Shown here: positions 10,187 to 18,867 of the stretch, one piece after another
How positions within the stretch are numbered: position 1 is the first letter of the stretch
How the letters are laid out: each line of letters starts with the position of its first letter
Assembly: GCA_963811055.1 (NCBI GenBank)
Contig: CAWEPQ010000020.1
Span: forward strand, 186,001-250,000
Source of the DNA: JACVRW01 sp963811055
GTDB taxonomy: Bacteria > Actinomycetota > Thermoleophilia > Solirubrobacterales > Thermoleophilaceae
Reading direction: 5' to 3'
DNA length: 64,000 bases
The notes under the pieces: model-generated
What the model saw: the letters and a program-made list of their open reading frames with translations, nothing else
What the model was told of the DNA's origin: nothing
Database searches by the model: none
Program-made: the position numbers and the translations under genes

Positions 10187-10263
10187 ACGGAGCGTGAGGG
10201 AGAACTGTGCGCTCGGAACGGCCAGGAGAGCGATGATACGGACGGCCCCACCGCTAGGGTTGA

Positions 10264-12990
10264 ATGGTGCCCGAGGAGACGCCCCGCGAACTGTTCCTGA
10301 TCGACGGGAACAGCCTCGTTTATCGCGCCTTCTTCGCACTGCCGGAATCGATCGCCACGTCGCGGGGCTTCCCGACGAACGCGATCTTTGGCTTCGCTTC
10401 GATGCTCGTAAAGCTCCTCACCGAGTACGGCCCCAAGCCGACCCTGGTGGCCTGGGACGCCGGCATGTCCGGCCGGCTCGAGACCTACGAGGAGTACAAG
10501 GCCGGGCGCCGCGAGCGCCCCGACCTCCTCAAGGAGCAGTGGCCCCACTTCCACCCGCTCGTCGACGCCTTCGGCTACACGAACGTGCGCGTCGAGGGCT
10601 TCGAGGCCGACGACGTGATCGCCACGATCTCGCGCGAGGCGCACGCGGAGGGCATCGACGTGATGATCGTGACCGGGGATCGCGACCTCTTCCAGCTGGT
10701 CGAGGAGGGCGTGCGCGTGATGGCCACGGGCCGCGGCATCACCGACACGACGATCTACGACACGCAGGCGGTGCTCGACCGGTACGGGATCCCCCCGGCG
10801 CTGGTGCCCGATTTCGTGGGGCTGAAGGGGGACACCTCGGACAACATCCCGGGCGTGCCCGGCATCGGAGAGAAGACGGCCACCCAGTTGCTGCAGGAGT
10901 ACGGCGACCTGGAGGGCGTGCTGTCGAACATCGACGCCATCTCGGGCGCCAAGCGCAAGGAGAACCTGCGCGAGCACGCCGAGGACGCACGGATCTCCAA
11001 GCAGCTGGCCACCGCCCAGCGGGAGATCGAGGTGGGCGTGAACCTGGAGGAGTGCATCGCCCGCGAGCCCGACCGCTCGAAGCTGCGCGAGGTGTTCCGG
11101 GAGTTCGAGCTGCGGGCACCGCTCGAGCGGCTGGAGGAGGCGCTCGGCTCGGACGAGGCGGCGCCGGAGGAGCGGCACGAGGAGGTGATCGCCGTCAGGG
11201 CGCGCTCGGTGGAGGTGGCCGAGCTCGGAGCGCTGGAGGGCGAGCTCGTGTCGGTGGCCGCCATGCGCCCCGGCGAGGAGCTGGACGCTCCACCGCCGGC
11301 CCCCGACCCGGAGGAGGAGCTGGCGCTGGAAGACGAGGCTGCCGCCGAGGCCGTCCTCGAGGAGGAGCCGGTGGCCGCCGCCCCGCCCGCGCCGTCCGCG
11401 CCCGCCCAGGGCACGCTCGACTTCGAGGGCTCCTTCCGCGGGCCGCTCACCGTGGCCGCGTACGCCGGCGACGAGGTCCTGGTGGCTGAGGCCGAGACGC
11501 TCGCGGCGTTCGCGCTCGCGCGCGGCGACCGCCCGGTGGTGGCTCACGACTGGAAGACCCTGGCGATGGCGGACGAGGCCTGCGACGCGCCCCCGCTCGC
11601 CCACGACACCATGGTCGCCGCGTACCTGATCGACCCGGCCCGCCGCGGCTATCCGCTCGACGAGCTGGCCGCCGAGGCGGGGCTGGGAGTGGAGGTGGAC
11701 GGCGCCGACGGCGTGGCCCGGCGGGCGGTGCTCACCCGCCTGGTGGCCGAGCGCCAGCGCGAGCGGCTCGAGGAGGACGGCCTCACGCGGCTGCTCGAGG
11801 AGATCGAGCTGCCGCTGGTGGACGTGCTGGTGGAGATGGAGCGCGCCGGCGTGAAGCTCGACGTCAAGCGGCTGCGGGAGATCGCGGGCCGCTTCGGCGA
11901 GCGAGCGAAGGAGCTCGAGCGCCGGGTATGGGACCTGGCGGACGAGGAGTTCACGATCGGGTCGCCGCAGCAGCTGGCGCCGATCCTGTTCGACAAGCTC
12001 GGCCTGTCGAAGAAGCGTCGCGGCAAGACCGGCTTCTCCACGGATGCCCGGGTGCTCCAGGCGATCCGCCACGAGCACGAGATCGTGCCGGCGATCGAGG
12101 AGTGGCGGGAGGTCACCAAGCTCAAGTCCACCTACCTGGACGCGTTCCCCGAGCTGATCGCCGACGACGGGCGCCTCCACACGACCTTCAACCAGACGGC
12201 CGCCACCACGGGCCGGCTGTCGAGCACCAACCCGAACCTCCAGAACATCCCGATCCGCACCGAGCAGGGGCGCGAGATCCGGGCCTGCTTCGTGGCGGAG
12301 CCGGGCCACAGCCTGATCTCGGCGGACTACTCCCAGGTGGAGCTGCGGCTGCTCGCGCACATCGCCGACGAGCCGGTGCTCAAGGAGATCTTCCGGCGTG
12401 GCGAGGACGTGCACACCGCCACCGCCGAGGCGATCCTCGGCGGGAAGACCGATCCGGGCACGCGCTCCAAGGCCAAGATGGTCAACTACGGGATCGTCTA
12501 CGGCCTGTCCGCCTTCGGGCTCGCCGACCGCCTCCAGATCGAGCGCGAGGAGGCGCAGGAGTTCATCGACCGCTACCTCGAGCGCTTCCCCGCGGTGGCG
12601 GCGTTCATCGCCCAGACCGTGGAGCAGGCCACGGAGGACGGGCACGTGACCACCCTGTTCGGGCGAATCCGGCGGGTGCCCGAGCTGCGCGCGCGCAACC
12701 GGCAGACGCGCCTGCTGGGAGAGCGCCTGGCCGTGAACATGATCATCCAGGGCACGGCCGCGGACATCATCAAGGTCGCGATGGTGCGCGCCCGCGACCG
12801 GCTGCGCGAAGCGGGCCTGGATACCCGCCTGGTGCTCCAGATTCACGACGAGCTGCTGTTCGAGGCCCCCGACGCTGAGGCCGACGCCGCAGTGGAGATC
12901 GTGCGCGCCGAAATGGCCGAGGCCTTCGACATGGACCCGCCGCTCGAGGTGGACGTCGGCGTGGGCCGGAACTGGCTCGAGGCCAAGTAG
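10264..12990 (+). CDS. polA: DNA polymerase I
   Basis: Replication and repair polymerase, 908 residues. Residues about 8-290 are the 5'-3' nuclease with the FEADDVIATIS and TGDRDLFQLVEEG acidic motifs and the helix-hairpin-helix GVPGIGEKTA. A linker rich in Glu/Ala/Pro (about 295-385) leads to a degenerate 3'-5' exonuclease domain that lacks the first carboxylate motif. The polymerase domain has motif A ADYSQVELR (Asp688), motif B with Arg734, Lys738 and Tyr742, and motif C QIHDELLFE (Asp862). Tyr at 742, where E. coli has Phe762, is typical of actinobacterial enzymes. The ATG at 10264 is used; GTG 10267 is adjacent. The downstream gene overlaps the stop by one base. Confidence 0.95.
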   Translation: MVPEETPRELFLIDGNSLVYRAFFALPESIATSRGFPTNAIFGFASMLVKLLTEYGPKPTLVAWDAGMSGRLETYEEYKAGRRERPDLLKEQWPHFHPLVDAFGYTNVRVEGFEADDVIATISREAHAEGIDVMIVTGDRDLFQLVEEGVRVMATGRGITDTTIYDTQAVLDRYGIPPALVPDFVGLKGDTSDNIPGVPGIGEKTATQLLQEYGDLEGVLSNIDAISGAKRKENLREHAEDARISKQLATAQREIEVGVNLEECIAREPDRSKLREVFREFELRAPLERLEEALGSDEAAPEERHEEVIAVRARSVEVAELGALEGELVSVAAMRPGEELDAPPPAPDPEEELALEDEAAAEAVLEEEPVAAAPPAPSAPAQGTLDFEGSFRGPLTVAAYAGDEVLVAEAETLAAFALARGDRPVVAHDWKTLAMADEACDAPPLAHDTMVAAYLIDPARRGYPLDELAAEAGLGVEVDGADGVARRAVLTRLVAERQRERLEEDGLTRLLEEIELPLVDVLVEMERAGVKLDVKRLREIAGRFGERAKELERRVWDLADEEFTIGSPQQLAPILFDKLGLSKKRRGKTGFSTDARVLQAIRHEHEIVPAIEEWREVTKLKSTYLDAFPELIADDGRLHTTFNQTAATTGRLSSTNPNLQNIPIRTEQGREIRACFVAEPGHSLISADYSQVELRLLAHIADEPVLKEIFRRGEDVHTATAEAILGGKTDPGTRSKAKMVNYGIVYGLSAFGLADRLQIEREEAQEFIDRYLERFPAVAAFIAQTVEQATEDGHVTTLFGRIRRVPELRARNRQTRLLGERLAVNMIIQGTAADIIKVAMVRARDRLREAGLDTRLVLQIHDELLFEAPDAEADAAVEIVRAEMAEAFDMDPPLEVDVGVGRNWLEAK

Positions 12991-13433
12991 TGGACCGGGG
13001 AGTCGCGGTGCTCATCACCGCTTTCGCGGGCGGCCTGGTGGCCATGCAGGCGCCGATCAACGCCAACCTGGGGCGCACGGTCGGGAGCCTTCCGGCGGCG
13101 TCGATCTCGTTCGCCATCGGGCTGGTGGCTCTGGTGAGCATCACCCTGATCGCCGGGGGCGGCTTCGGCAGGGTCGGCGAGATCGGCGATCTCTCCTGGT
13201 ACTACCTCATAGGCGGGCTGCTCGGTGCCGTGTACGTCACGACGGTGCTGATCTCGGTCAAGACGCTGGGAGCCGGCGGCGTGACCGCCGCCACGATCGC
13301 GGGTCAGCTGACGCTGTCGGTGATCCTGGACCGGCTAGGGGTGTTCGGGCTCGAGAAGCACGGCCTCTCCGCCGGGCGCATCGTCGGCGTGGCGCTGCTC
13401 GCCGCCGGGACGTACCTCGTCGTCCGCGGCTGA
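12990..13433 (+). CDS. DMT-superfamily small transporter (DUF606/YdcZ type)
   Basis: A 147-residue membrane protein with about five hydrophobic segments. The opening LITAFAGGLVAMQAPINANLG, the LVSITLIAGGG segment and the final AGTYLVVRG follow the pattern of DUF606 half-size drug/metabolite transporters, which usually act as pairs or dimers. Substrate unknown. The GTG start overlaps the last base of the polA stop. No partner half-transporter is adjacent, so a homodimer is the simplest reading. The gene ends convergently with the reductase gene 16 bases away. Confidence 0.78.
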   Translation: MDRGVAVLITAFAGGLVAMQAPINANLGRTVGSLPAASISFAIGLVALVSITLIAGGGFGRVGEIGDLSWYYLIGGLLGAVYVTTVLISVKTLGAGGVTAATIAGQLTLSVILDRLGVFGLEKHGLSAGRIVGVALLAAGTYLVVRG

Positions 13434-13449
13434 GCACCGACGGGGTTAA

Positions 13450-14259
13450 TCAGAGAGCCAGGTCGTGCGTGACGCCGACCGCGGCGCGCTGCCCCGTGGC
13501 GAGCGCTTGCACGACGGCGGGTGCCGGGGTCACGAGGTCGCCGGCGGCGTAGACACCGGCGGCGGACGTCCGGCCGAACGCGTCCACGGCCACCAGGTTC
13601 GGCTCGTTGCGCTCGAGCTCCAGGTGGGCGAAGGCGGAGTCGCGAGGGGCAGGTGGGGCGGCGACGAACAGGACGTCGCACGGGACCTCCGTGCCGTCGG
13701 CCAGGATGACCGCGCGCAGCAGGCCGCCCTCGGCGCGCAGGCCCGCGAGGCTGTCGAACACCTCGACGTCGGCGGACATCCGGCTCAGCATCGGGACGAG
13801 GTGCCCGGCGTGGTGCTCACCGGCTGACAGCAGCCCGATTCGCTGGTCCCGTGCCTCCCAGCCGTGGCAGAACGGGCAGTGGATGACCGAGGTTCCCCAG
13901 AGCTCGCTCATGCCTGGCACCTGGGGAACCGCGTAGTTCGCCCCGGTTGCGAGGACGACCGCGCGCGCCTCCAGGGCGCTCCCATCGGCCAGCGTCACGG
14001 TGTGGTCCGCCGCGACGTTGGTCGCCTCGCCGTCGAGCAGGCGGACCGTCGGTAGCTCCGCGAGCTGCGCGCGACCCGTGGCCAGGAGGGCGCCCGGCGC
14101 GACGTCGTGCGCGCCGAGCAGTCCGCCGATCGCGTGCGCGGGGGCGTTGCTGGGTTCCCCGGCGTCCACCACGACCACGTCGAACCGCATCCGGCCGAGC
14201 GTGAGCGCCACCTGAAGGCCCGCGCTTCCACCACCGATGACGACCACGTCCGTATCCAT
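13450..14259 (-). CDS. thioredoxin-reductase-like NAD(P)/FAD oxidoreductase
   Basis: A 269-residue flavoprotein. The FAD-binding GGGSAGLQVAL at residue 8 is followed by the conserved ATGANYAVPQVPG segment, a CPFC redox pair in HCPFCHGWEARDQ, and the C-terminal FAD motif VYAAGDLVTPAPAVVQAL. Classical thioredoxin reductases have CATC or CAVC; CPFCHG with a shortened NADPH domain marks the reductase-like branch common in actinobacteria, whose electron acceptor is usually unknown. The start is the ATG at 14259, since upstream codons add no conserved sequence. It is divergent from an XRE-cupin regulator, a frequent pairing that suggests local control. Confidence 0.83.
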   Translation of the reverse strand: MDTDVVVIGGGSAGLQVALTLGRMRFDVVVVDAGEPSNAPAHAIGGLLGAHDVAPGALLATGRAQLAELPTVRLLDGEATNVAADHTVTLADGSALEARAVVLATGANYAVPQVPGMSELWGTSVIHCPFCHGWEARDQRIGLLSAGEHHAGHLVPMLSRMSADVEVFDSLAGLRAEGGLLRAVILADGTEVPCDVLFVAAPPAPRDSAFAHLELERNEPNLVAVDAFGRTSAAGVYAAGDLVTPAPAVVQALATGQRAAVGVTHDLAL

Positions 14260-14292
14260 GTCCTTGACGGTTGCACACGCAAGCGCGGTCTG

Positions 14293-14306
14293 GCAAGCTC
14301 CCTTGC
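14293..14306. promoter_or_regulatory. candidate operator between divergent reductase and XRE-cupin genes
   Basis: Perfect inverted repeat GCAAG-CTCC-CTTGC inside the 51-base gap between the two divergent starts. The same gap carries a further TTGGCAA. Size and place fit an operator for the neighbouring helix-turn-helix regulator, but there is no independent support. Confidence 0.3.
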
Positions 14307-14310
14307 TGAT

Positions 14311-14862
14311 TTGGCAACGAACGAGGACCGCATCCGTCACCGGCTCCGAGCCCTCCGCGAGGAGCGCGGCCTGTCGCTGGACGCCGTCGCGAGCACCGCG
14401 GGCATGGCGGCGTCGACGCTCAGCCGGCTTGAGAACGGCAAGCGGCGCCTGGCCGTCGACCATCTCGGCCCCCTGGCCCGCGCGCTCGGCACCTCGGTGG
14501 ACGCGCTGCTCGCACCGGAGCCGGAGGGCGACCCGCGCGTGCGCCGGCGGGCGCGGAAGGTCGACGGCATGCGCGTCCTGCCGCTCAACCGCGACGGCAC
14601 CAGCGGGCCGCGGGCGTACCACCTGACGTTTCCCGAGCGCGGGGAGCCGGAGCTACGGTCGCACGAGGGCCACGACTGGCTCTACGTCCTGAGCGGCCGG
14701 CTGCGGCTGATCCTGGGCGACGAGGACCTGGTGCTGGAGCCCGGTGAGGCGGCCGAGTTCAGCACGTGGACGCCTCACTGGCTGAGCGGATTCGAGGGGC
14801 CGGCCCAGGTGCTGATGCTCATGGGGCACCACGGCGAGCGCGCGCACCTGCGGGTCGGCTAG
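14311..14862 (+). CDS. XRE-family transcriptional regulator with cupin sensor domain
   Basis: A 183-residue DNA-binding regulator. The N-terminal helix-turn-helix (residues about 7-60; LREERGLSLDAVASTAGMA then STLSRLENGKR) is followed by a double-stranded beta-helix cupin domain (about 85-180; HEGHDWLYVLSGRLRLILGD). The start is taken as TTG 14311, because sequence before it lies in the promoter gap and adds nothing conserved. It is divergent from the reductase-like gene and probably regulates it (inference). Its stop and the stop of the convergent gene overlap in the palindrome CTAG. Confidence 0.82.
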   Translation: MATNEDRIRHRLRALREERGLSLDAVASTAGMAASTLSRLENGKRRLAVDHLGPLARALGTSVDALLAPEPEGDPRVRRRARKVDGMRVLPLNRDGTSGPRAYHLTFPERGEPELRSHEGHDWLYVLSGRLRLILGDEDLVLEPGEAAEFSTWTPHWLSGFEGPAQVLMLMGHHGERAHLRVG

Positions 14863-16016
14863 GCCGCGACGGGCTCAGCGATGCCTGAACGTCGCCGCGG
14901 CGGCGGGGCCGCGGTCACGATGTCCGGCGGCGCGATCCGCAGGTAGTGCCCGAACGCCCAGTCCACGAGCGCCTGCGCCCGCATCGACGAGACCACTCCG
15001 CCCAGCAGCGGCGGCCACACCCGCGGGACTATCCGCTGGGCGCGCAGCATCCAGCGGAACTTCCACTCGTGCGAGTCGCTGAAGTCCGAGTAGCGCCCGA
15101 GCGCCTGCGCGTGGGTCTGGCGGCCGTCGAGCACCGAGCGCAGCTCGCGCCCGCACGCGATCCCGAAGTAGAGAGCGGTCCGGATCCCCTCGGCCGTCAG
15201 CGGCAGGCAGTGCCCGGCGGAGTCGCCGACGAAGAACACGCCGTCCTCGGCGGCCGGGCGCAGCTTGTGCGGGATCCAGTTCCCCTGGAAGCGCACCGCC
15301 TCCGAATCCAGGTCCTCGGCCAGCTTCACCGTGTTGTCCTTCACGTGGAAGCCGGGGTCGAAGGACCCCACACCGATGCGCAGCTCGTCGCGCGCGGGGA
15401 AGCTCCAGCCGTACCCGGCGGGCACGATCGAGCGGTCGATCCAGATGGCAAGGTCGTCCGAGCGCCCGTGCGGATGCACCTCGAGCCCGCGCGAGAGCGG
15501 CGCGTCGGGCGGCTGGAAGCCGTCGCCGGCCGCCAGCACCCTGCGCCAGCCGAGCGCGTCCACGATCAGCGGCGCGCTGAGGTCGCCGCGATCGGTGTGG
15601 ACGGTGTTGCCGGTGCGCCCGTTCACCTTGGCGGTCTCGAACTCGCAGTCGCCCTGGGCCCGCAGGAGCGAGCACAGCTGCGGGTAGTCGAACGTGGAGA
15701 AGGTCCAGGGAAGCGGCCAGCGCGTGGACCCATGGGGGGTGGTCACCAGCAGCTCGCCGAAGGTCTGGCGGTGGGAGCCCATCAGGTCCAGCGCCTCGAG
15801 CCAGACGGTGGGGATGCCGCACGCGGAGGTCTGGCGCTCGCCCACCTCGTAGCGGTCGATCATCAGCACGCGGGCGGGTGTGCCGTCGGGCCGCAGCGCC
15901 CCGGCAAGCTCGCGCGCGATGGCCAGCCCGGCGAAGCTGGCGCCGCAGATCAGGACGTCATAATCGCCGCCGAGCGGAGTCCGCTCGACGCCGCGCTTCG
16001 TGCGCCGCTCCGGCAT
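14859..16016 (-). CDS. FAD-dependent oxidoreductase, geranylgeranyl reductase family
   Basis: A 385-residue flavoprotein probably reducing isoprenoid double bonds (family role; the actual lipid is unknown). The N-terminal dinucleotide motif is ICGASFAGLAIARELAG. Family signatures include PAGYGWSFPARDELRIGVG in the middle and FVGDSAGHCLPLTAEGIR near residue 265. The ATG at 16016 gives a short polar lead before the FAD motif. The gene converges on the XRE-cupin regulator with a four-base overlap of the two stops. In actinobacteria such enzymes act on menaquinone tails or polyprenyl carriers; nothing next to it decides between them. Confidence 0.82.
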   Translation of the reverse strand: MPERRTKRGVERTPLGGDYDVLICGASFAGLAIARELAGALRPDGTPARVLMIDRYEVGERQTSACGIPTVWLEALDLMGSHRQTFGELLVTTPHGSTRWPLPWTFSTFDYPQLCSLLRAQGDCEFETAKVNGRTGNTVHTDRGDLSAPLIVDALGWRRVLAAGDGFQPPDAPLSRGLEVHPHGRSDDLAIWIDRSIVPAGYGWSFPARDELRIGVGSFDPGFHVKDNTVKLAEDLDSEAVRFQGNWIPHKLRPAAEDGVFFVGDSAGHCLPLTAEGIRTALYFGIACGRELRSVLDGRQTHAQALGRYSDFSDSHEWKFRWMLRAQRIVPRVWPPLLGGVVSSMRAQALVDWAFGHYLRIAPPDIVTAAPPPRRRSGIAEPVAA

Positions 16017-16081
16017 AGGCCGACCAGGGTATCTGGCCGTCCCGGCGCGCAGGCCTGGGGGTCGCTACCCTCTCAGGCCGC

Positions 16082-17611
16082 GTGCAGGAACTCGAAACGC
16101 CCCCCAACGCCATCGCCGTAGCCGGCTCCGACGGCCTGCTGCTCGAGATCGACGGCCAGATAGTCCCGAACTACGACGCCACGATCGTTCTCTTCGAGGA
16201 GGGCGACGTGGTCAGCGGGAACGTCGTCCGCATCGACCAGGACGAGGTCCTGGTGGACATCGGGTACAAGAGCGAAGGCGTCATCCCGATCAACGAGCTG
16301 TCCATCCGCAAGTCGGTGGACCCGCACGACGAGGTGCAGCTGGGCGAGGAGGTCGACGCGCTCGTCCTCACCAAGGAGGACCAGGACGGCCGCCTGGTGC
16401 TCTCCAAGAAGCGCGCCCGCTTCGAGAAGGCCTGGCGCCGCATCGAGGCCGCCGCCGAGTCCGGCGAGCCGGTCGAGGGCACGGTCATCGAGGTCGTCAA
16501 GGGCGGCCTGATCATCGACCTCGGCGTACGCGGCTTCCTCCCGGCCTCGCTCGTGGACATCCGCCGCGTGCAGAACCTCGACGAGTTCCTCAGCCAGAAG
16601 ATCGAGTGCAAGGTGATCGAGCTCAACCGCTCGCGCAACAACGTGGTGCTCTCGCGCCGCGCCGTGCTCGAGGAGGAGCGCAAGGAGGTCCGCCAGCAGA
16701 TCCTCGACCGGCTCCAGCCCGGTCAGGTCGTGGAGGGCGCCATCTCGAACATCGTGGACTTCGGCGCTTTCGTGGACCTCGACGGGATCGACGGCCTGAT
16801 CCACATCTCCGAGCTCTCCTGGAGCCACGTGAACCATCCTTCCGAGATCCTCTCGATCGGCGACGTGGTGCCGGTCAAGGTGCTCGACATCGACCGCGAG
16901 CGCCAGCGCATCTCGCTCGGCCTCAAGCAGACGCAGGCCGATCCCTGGCAGCGGGTCATCGAGACCTACCAGGTGGGCGACGAGCTCGAGGGCAAGGTCA
17001 CCAAGGTCGTCACCTTCGGCGCGTTCGTCGAGATCATGGACGGGGTCGAGGGCCTCGTGCACATCTCCGAGCTCGCCCAGCACCACGTGGAGAACCCGCG
17101 CGAGATCGTGGAGCCCGGCCAGGCCGTGCGCGTGAAGATCCTCGAGATCGACTCCGAGCGCCGCCGCCTGTCGCTGAGCGTCAAGCGCGTTGAGGACCAG
17201 CTCGAGCACATCAAGACGGCCGCGGCCGCCGGGGCGGCAGCCAGCGGCGCCGACGAGCTGGGCGACGTGCCCGACCTCGGCCTGTCCGAGGACGTGTTCG
17301 CGGGTCCGGACGTGAGCGGCGCCGCCGACCTGCGCGCAGCCATGCAGGAGGCGCAGGCCGCCGAGGCCGAGAGCGCTCCGCTCGACGAGCCGGCTGCCGA
17401 GGAGATTGCTGGTGAGGAGCCTGCTGTTGAGGAGCCCGCGGCCGAAGAGGCTGCTGCTGAGGAGCCCGCTGCTGAGGAGCCTGTCGCCGAGGAGCCCGTG
17501 GCCGAGGAGCCCGCCTCCGAGGAGCCTGTGGCCGAAGAGGCCGGCGAGCCCGCTCCGGACGGGGACGGCGACGCCGACCCCACCGAGACCGCCGAGTCCG
17601 ACGAGGACTGA
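16082..17611 (+). CDS. rpsA: 30S ribosomal protein S1
   Basis: Binds mRNA and helps recruit it to the 30S subunit. It has 509 residues with four S1 RNA-binding repeats (about 40-105, 125-190, 213-280 and 298-365). The last two carry the canonical DFGAFVDL / TFGAFVEI and GLIHISELS / GLVHISELA motifs. Residues about 390-509 are disordered and very acidic, with ten or so repeats of the type EEPAA/EEPVA. Four domains rather than six is usual for actinobacteria. GTG 16082 is the start. The next gene, coaE, begins directly after the stop, an order common in this phylum. Confidence 0.94.
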   Translation: MQELETPPNAIAVAGSDGLLLEIDGQIVPNYDATIVLFEEGDVVSGNVVRIDQDEVLVDIGYKSEGVIPINELSIRKSVDPHDEVQLGEEVDALVLTKEDQDGRLVLSKKRARFEKAWRRIEAAAESGEPVEGTVIEVVKGGLIIDLGVRGFLPASLVDIRRVQNLDEFLSQKIECKVIELNRSRNNVVLSRRAVLEEERKEVRQQILDRLQPGQVVEGAISNIVDFGAFVDLDGIDGLIHISELSWSHVNHPSEILSIGDVVPVKVLDIDRERQRISLGLKQTQADPWQRVIETYQVGDELEGKVTKVVTFGAFVEIMDGVEGLVHISELAQHHVENPREIVEPGQAVRVKILEIDSERRRLSLSVKRVEDQLEHIKTAAAAGAAASGADELGDVPDLGLSEDVFAGPDVSGAADLRAAMQEAQAAEAESAPLDEPAAEEIAGEEPAVEEPAAEEAAAEEPAAEEPVAEEPVAEEPASEEPVAEEAGEPAPDGDGDADPTETAESDED

Positions 17612-18217
17612 GTGGCCAGCCCGGTCCGCCGGGTGCCCTTCATAGGGCTGACGGGCGGTTTGGGAGCAGGCAAGTCCGAGGCGCTCCGGGCGCTCGCGGA
17701 GCTGGGGGCGGCCACGCTCTCCACGGACGAGGTCGCTCACGAGGTGCTGGCCTCCGAGCTCGACGCGGTGGTCGCGCGGCTGGGGCCCGAGGTGGCGCCT
17801 GACGGCCAGGTCGACCGGGCGCTCGTGGCCGAGCGCGTGTTCGGCGACGACGAGGCGCGCGTATGGCTCGAGGGACTGCTCTGGCCGGGCGTGGGCGCGC
17901 GCGTGCTGGAGTGGAAGACCGCCACGGAGGCCGCGACTCCTGCCCCGCGAGCCGCGGTGGTGGAGGTCCCGCTGCTGTTCGAGTCGGGGATGGAGTCGGT
18001 GTTCGACGGCACGATCGCGGTGGTGGCCGACGAGGCCGAGCGCGAGCGCCGCGCCGCCGCCCGCGGGCACGCCGCGGTGGCGGGACGGGAGCGGCGACAG
18101 CTCTCCCAGACGGAGAAATCGCAAAAAGCGGATTACACGGTGCGCAACGACGGGACACTCGAGGAGTTGAAGGACGTGCTGTCGCACCTACTTGCAACAC
18201 TCGAATCCGACTCGTGA
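17612..18217 (+). CDS. coaE: dephospho-CoA kinase
   Basis: Last step of coenzyme A synthesis: phosphorylates the 3'-OH of dephospho-CoA using ATP. It has 201 residues with P-loop GLTGGLGAGKSEALR at residue 12, ATLSTDEVAHEVL with the substrate-binding Asp, VEVPLLFESG, and the lid region RAAARGHAAVAGRERRQLSQ. GTG 17612 follows the rpsA stop without a spacer. The stop overlaps the next gene's start as GTGA. Coupling with rpsA is inferred from the spacing. Confidence 0.93.
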   Translation: MASPVRRVPFIGLTGGLGAGKSEALRALAELGAATLSTDEVAHEVLASELDAVVARLGPEVAPDGQVDRALVAERVFGDDEARVWLEGLLWPGVGARVLEWKTATEAATPAPRAAVVEVPLLFESGMESVFDGTIAVVADEAERERRAAARGHAAVAGRERRQLSQTEKSQKADYTVRNDGTLEELKDVLSHLLATLESDS

Positions 18218-18867
18218 GCCAAACAGCAGCACGCACAGGTACCCGCGTCCGGCCCCGCCGGCGCGGTGGGCGGTCGCTGGCGCGCCGCCGACTCGGGGTG
18301 GCGGCCGGCGTGACCGCGCTCGTGGTCGCGGGCGGGATGGCCCTCCTCCTGACCGGAGGCGGGCCGCTGAGCGACGCGCTGAGGGAGATCACCCTCCCGC
18401 TGCATCACGACGACATCATTCGCCAGCAGGCGAGCGAGAAGGACCTCGACCCGGCGCTGGTGGCCGCCGTGATCTACGAGGAGTCCAAGTTCCGCGACCA
18501 GACCTCGCACGCCGGCGCCCGCGGGCTGATGCAGATCACCCCGGCCACCGCCGACTTCATCGCGCGCCAGTCCGGCGGCACCCACTTCGTGCAGGAGGAC
18601 CTGGCCACGCCGCAGATCAACATCTCCTACGGCACCTACTACCTCCGCTACCTGATGGACCGCTACGACCAAAACGAGGCGCTGGCGGTGGCGGCCTACA
18701 ACGCGGGCCACGGGAACGTGGACCGCTGGGTGCGCGCGGCGGGAGGGCCCGACCAGTTCGACGTGGACACCGACATCCGCTTCCCGGAGACGCGCGCCTA
18801 CGTGAACAACGTGCTGGAGCGCCGCGGCCAATACCGCGAGCACTACAGGAGCGAACTAGGTCTCTGA
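18214..18867 (+). CDS. membrane-anchored lytic transglycosylase (SLT domain)
   Basis: Peptidoglycan-cleaving enzyme of 217 residues. A highly basic cytoplasmic N-terminus (about 1-28) precedes one hydrophobic helix (about 29-50), then an SLT/lysozyme-like domain. The catalytic Glu lies in VIYEESKFRDQTSHAGARG; GLMQITPATADF, the following Tyr-rich segment and AVAAYNAGHGNVDRW complete the family signature. GTG 18214 overlaps the coaE stop. The last 12 bases overlap the convergent ABC-F gene. It cuts glycan strands outside the membrane; the exact physiological role is unknown. Confidence 0.9.
   Translation: MSQTAARTGTRVRPRRRGGRSLARRRLGVAAGVTALVVAGGMALLLTGGGPLSDALREITLPLHHDDIIRQQASEKDLDPALVAAVIYEESKFRDQTSHAGARGLMQITPATADFIARQSGGTHFVQEDLATPQINISYGTYYLRYLMDRYDQNEALAVAAYNAGHGNVDRWVRAAGGPDQFDVDTDIRFPETRAYVNNVLERRGQYREHYRSELGL

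Noticed and set aside
10021..12846. A 941-codon open frame on the minus strand opposite polA
   Set aside because: It mirrors polA codon by codon, is His/Arg/Leu-rich with no family features, and is the usual third-position GC artefact in high-GC DNA.
17401..17550. Tandem GAGGAGCC-type repeats as a possible CRISPR or minisatellite
   Set aside because: In frame and coding for the acidic tail of S1; no spacers and no constant-length units.
16073..18187. A 704-codon minus-strand frame with Leu/Gly-rich repeats
   Set aside because: It is the complement of rpsA and coaE; the apparent repeats are the reverse of the acidic tail codons.
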